Of a stretch of DNA of 64,000 nucleotides, positions 56,422-64,000 are shown in pieces. Within the stretch, counting starts at the first letter, position 1; each line of letters begins with the position of its first letter. Where the stretch lies: assembly GCF_019097595.1 (NCBI RefSeq), contig NC_080710.1, forward strand, positions 15,680,280 to 15,744,279. The letters run 5' to 3'. The DNA is from Hemibagrus wyckioides. Lineage: Eukaryota > Chordata > Actinopteri > Siluriformes > Bagridae. Made by a program: the position numbers and the translations under genes. The notes beneath the pieces were generated by a model. That model had not been told where the DNA came from and did no database searches. It saw nothing but the letters and a program-made list of their open reading frames with translations.

Positions 56422-59400
56422 ATGGACTCTGTAAGAAGACTCCTGCTTTTGCTTATGCTGCTAGCTGTGAACGCATCGGAAGGTATGCGCAAGTATTCAG
56501 TAAAATCTCCCACGGACGCAGAATAGTTTTAATGCTGTGCTTGTTGAGTGAATATCCCGAAAATTCACGGCTCAAACTTAATACCCTGTCATTTGTGCTT
56601 TGTGCATTTTTAATCTGTGTACACGCGTTTTTTGTTTTTGTTTTAAATCCGCTTTCTAATAGAGAACTTGCTCCAGCCTTAACTGATTTAATACACAATG
56701 TAACCATTAAGCTTCCAGCTAGACACAATGAACACAATACGCGTAAAACTAATACTGTGAATTGAAATATGCACTATATTGCCAAAGGTTTTGGGACACC
56801 CCTCCAAATCCTTGAATTCAGGTGTTGTTTTTTTTGCCCCCTTAGTTCCAGTGAAAAGAAACTCTTAATGCTTCAGCATACCAGGACATTTTGGACAGTT
56901 TCATGCTCCCAACTTTGTGGGAAAAGTTTGAGGATGGCCCCTTCCTGTTCCAACATGACTGTGCACCAATGTACAAAGCAAGGTCCATAAAGACATGGAT
57001 GAGTGAGTTTGGTGTGGAGTCCTGACCTCAACCTGACAGAACACCTTTGGGATGAATTAGAGCGGAGACTGTGAGACAGGCCTTCTCGTCCAACATCAAT
57101 GCCTGACCTCTTAAATGTGCTTCTAGTGGAATGGTCAAAAATTCCCATAAACACACTCCTAAGCCTTGTGGAAAGCCTTCCCAGAAGAGTTGAAGCTGTT
57201 ATTGCTGCAAAGGGTGGGCCAACTCCATGTGCATGTATTAAATTCATGTGCATGTAAATTCAGTTGTTGCAGTTTTGGCATGGCTCGCAGTCTCTGCTCT
57301 AATTCATCCCAGCAATGTTCTATCAGTTTGAGGTCAGGACTCTGTACAGGCCAGTCAAGTTACTCCACAAACAACACCTGAATTCAATGATTTGGACGGG
57401 CGTCCCAATACATTTGGTATTGCAGCGCATCTCTGTGTGTGGATTATCTTAACACTTCCACACTGTACAGGTTCATTCACAGCTATAGATGGGTTAATTC
57501 GACTGTATACACTGCATGTATATATGATGCTGTAAGAGTTAATGTGAAGTAGAGTTGACTTTGTAATGTTCTTTGGTGACCTGTTACTGCCCAACACATG
57601 TCTTTTATCACAACACATTTTTGTAAAAGTTTTTTTTTATCCAATTTAAGCTGTAAATGTAGCACTTAATGGCTACATTTTAATGTACAGAGTTATACAC
57701 TCCATGGCCAAATGTATGTGGACATCTGACCATTATACCCATGTGTGTTTGTTGAGCATCCCAAAAGGTGGGCATTAATATGTAGTTGGTTGTCGTTTTA
57801 CTGCTATAACCTCTTCCATTGTTCTTGCAAAGGATGTTTATTAGAATTTAAATTCTGTGGGGATTTCAGCCACAATAACGTTAGTGAGTTCAGCCTGGAT
57901 AAAAAATGGGATATTTGTGCCAAGAAGGGCATCTGGGATAAAATCCATGCCAAATTAAATATGTGGACCAGATGACCCGTTGTGGCAGCCCCAAACAGGA
58001 AGCAGACGAAAGAAAAACAACAAGAAGTTTGAGTGAAGAAAAATCTTATTGTTGCAACTTACAAAGACATTGTAGACAACTGAGTGTTTCAATTATTGTG
58101 GCAACAGTTTGGGGAAAGCCCAGATATGGGTGTGATTGCCAGATGTCCACATATTTTTGGCCATACAGTGTAGCACAGGTTTTGAACCTGACAGAGACTT
58201 GCAGTGTTGAAATTTCAGTTTATTGTTAACACATGATAAAATTAATTTGGCTTATCTTCTACTGATAATCAGTGACTAAACTGGACAACTATTAAAAAAC
58301 TTTGTATGTATCTGTGTTCAGCATATTCTTTTTTTTTTTATCTGTTTGTTTTCTCAGATTCTGAATTCAACCTTCAAAGGGAAGTTCGTATTCCCACTGG
58401 TAAGTGTAAGAAATTTTAAATAACAAAAATTGATATAAACCGAAGAAAGGAAGCTCATTTAATTCAGTGCAGAGCCAGTGGAAAAGAATAATCATTTATC
58501 ATGGTAAGATGTAAGTAAGATGTAAGCATGTAAGTAACCATTTACAAATGAGGCTTTACAGTGCAACCATTGTAGAGTAGGATATATTCTGATAAGCACA
58601 AGATATAGAGGTTGAAAAGAGGGACATGCATGAAAAGGTATATAAGGACACTGAAGTCAAACGGGACTTAGGTGCAAGCTGGGTGATTATGCCACAGCTG
58701 GTTTGTTTGCTGTATTGCTTGACCACCAATAATCCAATCTCATCTGAGTCCAATGCTCATAACCTTGGCTGTTTATTCTTTTAAGATTTGTTTGGGAATT
58801 TTATTGTTGTATTTTGTAGTCAGATTTAGAAAGCTAGCCTGGGCCAATGTAGGGTGAAAAAGAAATTTTCTTTTTACTTTTAATTTTGCTAATATTGCTT
58901 CAAGAAAAGTAGTTATTGTTGATGCTTACTGTGAATAGTGAAATTGTCTTTAAGTGTTGCAATATGACATTTTGCTGTATCCACTATCCTTATGAATCTA
59001 AATATTCATTGGCATTATAGTGGGATTAGTCAACCGGTTAACAGTTTATATTTACTTTTATTGCATTTGACAGATGCCCTTATCTCTTGATGGTTCTGGG
59101 ATTCAGGCGTCTGTAGGGATATGTGACTACAGATTTGGTGCTCCTTAATTCTAGTAAAGAGAAATCTTATCCCTAAAACATACAAAGACATTCTAGACAT
59201 TCTTCCATTGTTCTGGCAACAGTTTGGGGAAAGCCATATTTTTAGCCATATAGTGTTTCACATATTGTATCTGTGTTCAGCATATATATTCTTTTTTTTT
59301 TCGTCTGTTTGTTTCCTCAGATTTTGAATTCTTGTTTCAAAGGCCAGATCTTCAGACTAGTAAGGCTAGACAAAATCTGATATTAATTTAGTGTAGGGTG

Positions 59401-62400
59401 ATATGATGATTGCAGTATATTAACTTTGCTGTCTATTATCTATAATTATAAAATAGTATTATAAAAAATCACATTTCTTTTAGTTAATATGGCTTCCCTA
59501 TAATTTATTTTAAGTAGTCATTGTTGATGCTATGGATGTGTTATAGTATGACAATTTTGCTGTATCCACAACCCTTGAATCTAAAAATTTGACTATTCAT
59601 TTAGTCATTGGTGTTACAGCGGATTAGTTATCTGAAATGGTATATGGTCAACCATTTTTAGCATGCGTGAAAACCTGCTGAAGTAAAGTTATACTAACTG
59701 TTCATTCAAACTATTCATATCTAACTATTCATTGGCATTATAGTGGGATTAGTTAACTAACAGGTTATGTTTACTTTTATGGCATTTGGGAGACGCCCTT
59801 ATCTATTGGTGGTTCTGCAATTTAAACTTGCAACCTTCTAATCAGTAGTCCAACACCTTGACCACTGAGCTACCACTTACCACTAACCCTCTGGTTATAT
59901 GGTCAGTCATATGCTGTGCCGTTGGCAGAATATCCAAAATTTCAACAGCATTAAAACTTATAGCGTATCAGTTGTGCTTTCTATATTTGAGTCTGTGTGA
60001 ATCTTTTTATTGTTTGTTTTAAATCAAACAATAATTGAATTTGCTCCAACCATACTGATTTTATATACAAAATGCAACCATTAATGTTCTTTGAAAACAT
60101 GGTAATAAATGTTTACATGCCATCTAATCACAAACGCGGGTTTACTGAACGTTAATGGTCAGATGTCCACATACTTTTCAGGTGGTGAACATCTGACTAT
60201 TATACCCATGTGTGCTTTTTGAGCAACTTGGGCATTAATATGGAGTTGGTCACTGTTTGCTGTTATAACTGCTTCCATACTTAAGGAGAGGATATCCATT
60301 AGAATTTAGTCTGTGGGGATATGTGCCTATTCAGCCACAATAATGTGAGTGAGTTCATGCACTGATGTCGGGCAAGATGACTCTGTGTTATCGGCATATC
60401 GGTTCTTTCCAAAAGAGTTCAGTGGGGTAGAGGACTAGGCTATGTTCCAGCAAATCTAATTCTTCCACTCCAACCTTGGCAAATCATGTCTTTATGATTT
60501 GGTGCCCCTTAATTCTAGTGAAGAGAAATCTTATTACTAATACATGGGAAGACATTCTAGACAGCTGCTTCCATTGTTGTGGTAACAGTTTGGTGAAAGC
60601 CATATTTTTGGCCATATAGTGTTTCACATATTATATCTGTGTTCAGCATATATATTCTTTTTTTTTTGTCTGTTTGTTTTCTCAGAGATCACCGATTTTA
60701 GCGAATTTATGTCCACTGGTAAGGCTAGACAAAACCTGATATTTATTTAGTGTAGATTGATATGATGATTGCAGTATATTAACTTTGCTGTCTATTATCT
60801 AGAACCATAAAATGGTATTTAGAAAAATCTAAGTTCTTTTAGTTTTGCTAATATATCTTTACTGTAATGTATTTTAAGAAAAGTAGCCATTGTTGATACT
60901 GTGAATAGTAAAAATGTCTTGAAATGTTAGAATATGACATTTTGCTGTATCCACAACCCTTGAATCTAAGAATTTGACTATTCATTTAGTCATTGGTGTT
61001 ACAGTGGATTAGTTAACTGAAATGGTATATGGTCAGCCATTTTTAGCATGTGTAAAAACCTGCTGAAGTAAAGTTTAATGGCTCTGTCATGAGAGTTTCT
61101 ATCATTTAACTGCAGAACTCTTGGATATGGTGAAACAGGGTTCACTGGACTCTCACCCTGTGAGAAAGACAGGTAAGTTACAGGTTTATGATTGCATGTA
61201 AATGTTAGGGAAAGAGTTCAGGCAGATTTTATTTGCATGTAGTATTTTGTCATGTACTCTTACAGTAAAATTCATCCACGATCTGTGTTTATCCCCATTA
61301 TCTCAACCTTCCCATTTCACCTTTTTTTCCTTCGTCTTTGATCACATCCTCATAGTTTTAGTCCATACTCCATTAAGAAATGTGTTTCTTTCCATTCCAC
61401 CCGAAACAACACCCTTACCATTTGTCAGTATAGTAATTGTTATAGTTCTTTTAATATCATCAGGAGGTGTGGCTTAGAACATGACGTATTGATGTTTATA
61501 ACCTTTTACCCTTTTTGCTGTATAAACGGTGTTGGACCACAAGTGCACCTTTGTACCTACTGGTAAAAGCTTGTCATTACTGTCAGAGCTGCAGAATCTC
61601 TATCCTCCAACACTGGAGTAAAGATCCGAGTCAGATGTGAATCTGCACTGGAATGATTGCTCCAACCTAAACTTATTGACCTCTCTGAGCAGATCAAGAA
61701 ATTGTTCCTAGCAGGGGTTTTAAAGTTTGTTCCCTCTGCTGCAGAGGCAAGATGGGTGTACAGAGCACATTCTATTCAACAAATGTTCTAGTTCACTAGA
61801 TTTGAGAGGGCTGAACTGGTTCCTAACAGCCCAACAGCCTACAGCCTTTAATGGCCATAAAGCATGAATAACATCAGTGGACCTCCTTAATGCATGTTCT
61901 TTATGTTGCAGAGTATGCTTAGATCTCTCTCAACCACCACTGGTGCTCTTGAGATGCATGCAGGCTGCCCTATAGCCTCTGATGGCCAGATGCATAAGGA
62001 TGCTGATGTTTAGTATAGGGACAAAAGTGTGTGCCACAAGATTGGAAAGACACAACTGTCTAGATTTTTTTTGTTTTGTATGCATTACATTAGTTTTCTT
62101 CTAAGGACCTAGCCTTAGGTGTTTGTACATGACAGCATTTTTGTTTGTCTTTATCCCTTTTTATTTTCAAGTCTTGTAACTCTTTTGTTTTTAATTGGTT
62201 AATGCTGATTTCTACTGTATAAAAATGTGTCTCTTATTATCTGTCTTTGTGTCTGTTACTCAGATCGTCAGATCTCCCTGATTCCATTCATTCCTTTCCC
62301 TCTTGCACGTCCAACCACAGGCAACATCCTTGCCATCTGTCACTATAGTAATCTTCGCCCTCGGTATACTAAAGACATGCTACCTAAAAGTGGCTTTGGT

Positions 62401-63466
62401 TACCTATACCGTCAGGCAAGTGCTGTCAATCAGTTGGAGTCCTGGTTCTCTGTGTGCTGCAGTAATGGCACTCAAGATGAAGAAATGACTCTGTGCTGTG
62501 CACAACAGGCGGTGAGCACACAAGCTGAAATCTTTCACATTATCCCTTACAATTCAGTGTTTAAGAGTTTCCAAATGAATTACCCAATGTGTAAAGTATG
62601 GAACTGAGTTAGGCAATAAATGAGTAGTCAAGACTAGTAGTCAAGAGTAGTCCACACTGAGGTCCTGATTTACTAAATATGCATTGTTATTTACCTAACC
62701 TTGACAGTCACTGTGGAAATGGAGATTACATGTCCAACATAAACTTGGAAAAGCATGTGGTAAATCTGAAGAAGTATGTCTCCTATTGAAGACAAAAATA
62801 TACTGTTTACCAAGTCTTAATCTGGAGAGCTTTCATTAAATATTATTGAAATTATGCCTTAGTAAAATAGACATTTTTTGTATTACCATAAAACAGTCAC
62901 TTTCATATTGGATAATCACAGCATGTTTATATGCATGATGCCTCAACGTTTTCATTCACATTTGCTTCTTCAACATAACCTCATACTCATGTCTGCAGTC
63001 TTTTAGAAATGTATTATTTTATATGACTGGTTTCTCACTGCTTCTTAGTGGCTTAAGTCTGTGTTACACTTGAATTTCAAGTATAAACCAACCAGGCTCA
63101 AACTCAAGATGAGGAAATGACTGTGCACAGTAATTTGTGTCACATTTGTGTCAAACACAAATCCTAACATTCATTATGCTTTGTTTACATATCCTTTCCT
63201 TCATCATGTAACCTGATGAGCATACATATACTTAGTCTAGTGTTCCAACTCATTTTTGCTTTGTAGTGGAAGATTTCACTCTCTAACTTTTGTCAAGAGG
63301 AATTCAGCATTAAGACCAGTCACTATCACTGCTGTAAGAAGAATCAACAGGCAAGATGGGACTGCTTTGAGGAAAATGCTCCGGACCCATTATACCAGCC
63401 CTCTGGCCAGAAAGTGTCACCCACCCAAGATTTTGACTTTAATGCCAGTAGCTGCCAGAAAACAAG
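56422..63466 (+). CDS. ecm1: Extracellular matrix protein 1 (3' part beyond the window)
   Basis: ECM1 is a secreted glycoprotein of skin, vessel and cartilage matrix that binds perlecan, fibulin and MMP9 in mammals. Exons seen: 56422-56482, 58358-58399, 59321-59359, 60686-60718, 61116-61172, 62264-62511, 63267-63466. The first five end in phase 1, then 0, then 2. So far 226 residues plus two bases; no later exon was recognised before the window ends. Residues 1-18 are a signal peptide (MDSVRRLLLLLMLLAVNASE). Exons 2-5 encode a short acidic, low-complexity region. Exon 6 starts the ECM1 domain: FPLARPTTGNILAIC, GFGYLYRQASAVNQLESWF, a CC pair and LCCAQQAV. Exon 7 continues with FCQEEFSIKTSHYHCC, WDCFEENAPDPLYQP. 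The CC and C spacing is that of the family's albumin-like repeats. Confidence 0.93.
56768..57428 (+). mobile_element. Mariner/Tc1-type element in ecm1 intron 1
   Basis: The left end 'actatattgccaaaggtttt' (56772-56791) and 'gggacacccctccaaatcct' pair with the right end 'gggcgtcccaatacatttgg' then 'tattgcag' as imperfect inverted repeats. The interior has decayed transposase words (a FQHDCAP-like phrase near 56950 and a TPLG/HLWDELE-like phrase near 57040) broken by stops and frameshifts. The tail of the element carries a reversed repeat of its own middle ('ctctgctctaattcatccca'). Confidence 0.75.
57690..58170 (+). mobile_element. Mariner-type MITE with a nested LINE tail, ecm1 intron 1
   Basis: Ends: 'acactccatggccaaatgta' (57697-57716) with 'tgtggacatctgacc', and 'atgtccacatatttttggcc' plus 'atacagtgta' (58143-58172), an inverted pair. 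Within it, 57905-58030 is a decayed RTE-type LINE tail ('gaagggcatctgggataaaa', 'ccgttgtggcagccccaaac', 'caacaagaag'), showing a later insertion. Confidence 0.75.
59775..59880 (-). repeat. tRNA-derived SINE, reverse orientation, ecm1 intron 3
   Basis: Read on the minus strand: 'gtggtagctcagtggtcaag' (A box) then 'gttggactactgattagaag' and a degenerate B box 'gttgcaagttt', ending in the tail 'agataagggcgtctcccaaa'. It is the same family as the SINE at 25385-25585. A tail-only remnant at 59065-59100 occupies the same place in the preceding repeat unit. Confidence 0.75.
60165..60630 (+). mobile_element. Mariner-type MITE copy, ecm1 intron 3
   Basis: 'gtccacatacttttcaggtg', 'ctattatacccatgtgtgct' and 'gggcattaatatggagttgg' at the left, 'ttttggccatatagtg' at the right (60606-60621). 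It is the same family as the copies at 15890 and 57690. A shorter remnant is at 59100-59265. Confidence 0.65.
61173..62263 (+). other. ecm1 intron 5, no further exon seen
   Basis: Unique sequence with a region at 61590-62010 containing phrases like 'ctgcagagctgcagaatctc'-type LINE or retroelement debris, for example 'gcccaacagcctacagcctt'. A 91-codon open frame at 61202-61477 has two hydrophobic stretches but no family resemblance and lies wholly inside the intron. Confidence 0.35.
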
Positions 63467-64000
63467 GTAAATTTCACTAAATCTCACACAAATTGTTGTC
63501 TTAAAAGTTAGATATGGGTTCCTATGGGGTAGCCAAGTTCCTGACCATAAATCATTGTGATTGTAATGTACAAAACTGCAACAAGCAAGAAAACAGCAAA
63601 TTTTCCAAACTGTCTTAAAATATTATTGCAGTCATATAAGTGCAAAGAAGTAGAAAACCTAAGAGGAGGAAGTCTTATTGAATTTTCAAACAGAGATCAT
63701 TGATTTGCCTTCACATAAGTTAATACTGTAAGACTGTTTAGAATAATCTAACAGGCTCTTTGTGTTCATTCAGTATGAAAGAATTCTGATTTTAATATCT
63801 TAATTGTTTATCGCTGTTTACTGCTTGAATTTTAATCTAGCATCTGCTTCAAAATCTTACACTCATTTGCATAAAGTACCTGATGTATTTGCTTCTATAA
63901 TGGTTGTCACCCTATGACAGTGTTTCAGAAATCATTCACAAACCAGAGATGGTGACTGAACCCCTACCTCACGGGTTGATGGGGCAGAGAATGGTGATCA
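63467..64000 (+). other. Start of ecm1 intron 7 to window end
   Basis: No further ecm1 exon was recognised in the last 534 bp. The expected next exon should begin with one base completing a codon and encode another proline-rich linker or ECM1 repeat. Confidence 0.5.

Larger units (their letters stand above)
58320..61090 (+). repeat. Tandem intron-exon repeat array in ecm1 (three units)
   Basis: Three copies of a unit, each with T-rich 'ctgtttgttttctcag' before a micro-exon (58358, 59321, 60686), 'gtaagg' or similar after it, then the same intron sequence: 'gatatgatgattgcagtata' in copies 2 and 3, and 'gacattttgctgtatccac' with 'ttggcattatagtgggatta' in near form in copies 1 to 3. Spacing of the exon starts is 963 and 1365 bp. 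Each unit is preceded by a mariner-type MITE remnant (57690-58170, about 59100-59265, 60165-60630) and contains a SINE-tail remnant, so the MITE and SINE were there before the duplications. Confidence 0.85.

Noticed and set aside
61202..61477. 91-codon frame with hydrophobic stretches in ecm1 intron 5
   Set aside because: Lies wholly inside an intron between two well-supported ecm1 exons, with no family match.

Overview
The window is nuclear DNA of a ray-finned fish. The reasons are AT-rich sequence with GT-AG introns, many microsatellites, Tc1/mariner copies and MITEs, tRNA-derived SINEs, LINE 3' tails, and vertebrate genes with fish-like divergence. The repeat repertoire, in particular the block near 55.1 kb, is most familiar to me from otophysan fishes such as catfishes and characins. 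The order is my inference and the species cannot be told.

Layout. (1) 1-13.5 kb: a segmentally duplicated cluster of small genes of one family that I cannot name. Two copies lie on the minus strand (1488-2608, cut by the window edge or an insertion; 6690-9239, complete), one on the plus strand (10711-13419, complete), and one is a decayed plus-strand copy (about 5290-5720). The intact members predict a short N-terminal membrane anchor followed by a coiled coil with three conserved cysteines. All have a first coding exon of exactly 297 nt and a second of exactly 55 nt. (2) 17.5-18.8 kb, minus: a four-exon gene matching CFAP141 (C1orf189), a ciliary axoneme protein, with an RFX X-box-like site just upstream. 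(3) 19.9-26.3 kb, plus: six-exon them4, a mitochondrial hotdog-fold acyl-CoA thioesterase. (4) 26.4-36.4 kb: intergenic, dominated by repeats. (5) 36.4-53.3 kb, plus: eleven-exon rorc, nuclear receptor ROR-gamma with an N-terminus of the ROR-gamma-t type. (6) 56.4 kb to beyond the right edge, plus: ecm1, extracellular matrix protein 1, whose early micro-exons lie in a tandemly repeated intron-exon unit.

CFAP141, THEM4, RORC and ECM1 homologues all lie in the human 1q21 region, so the order here looks like a fragment of that conserved synteny. Nothing suggests that the genes form one pathway. I joined exons by hand from splice consensus, reading phase and similarity to the known families; all reading frames close exactly. 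The most novel material is the unnamed coiled-coil cluster. Next come the ecm1 exon-repeat array and the microsatellites that abut several rorc splice acceptors.
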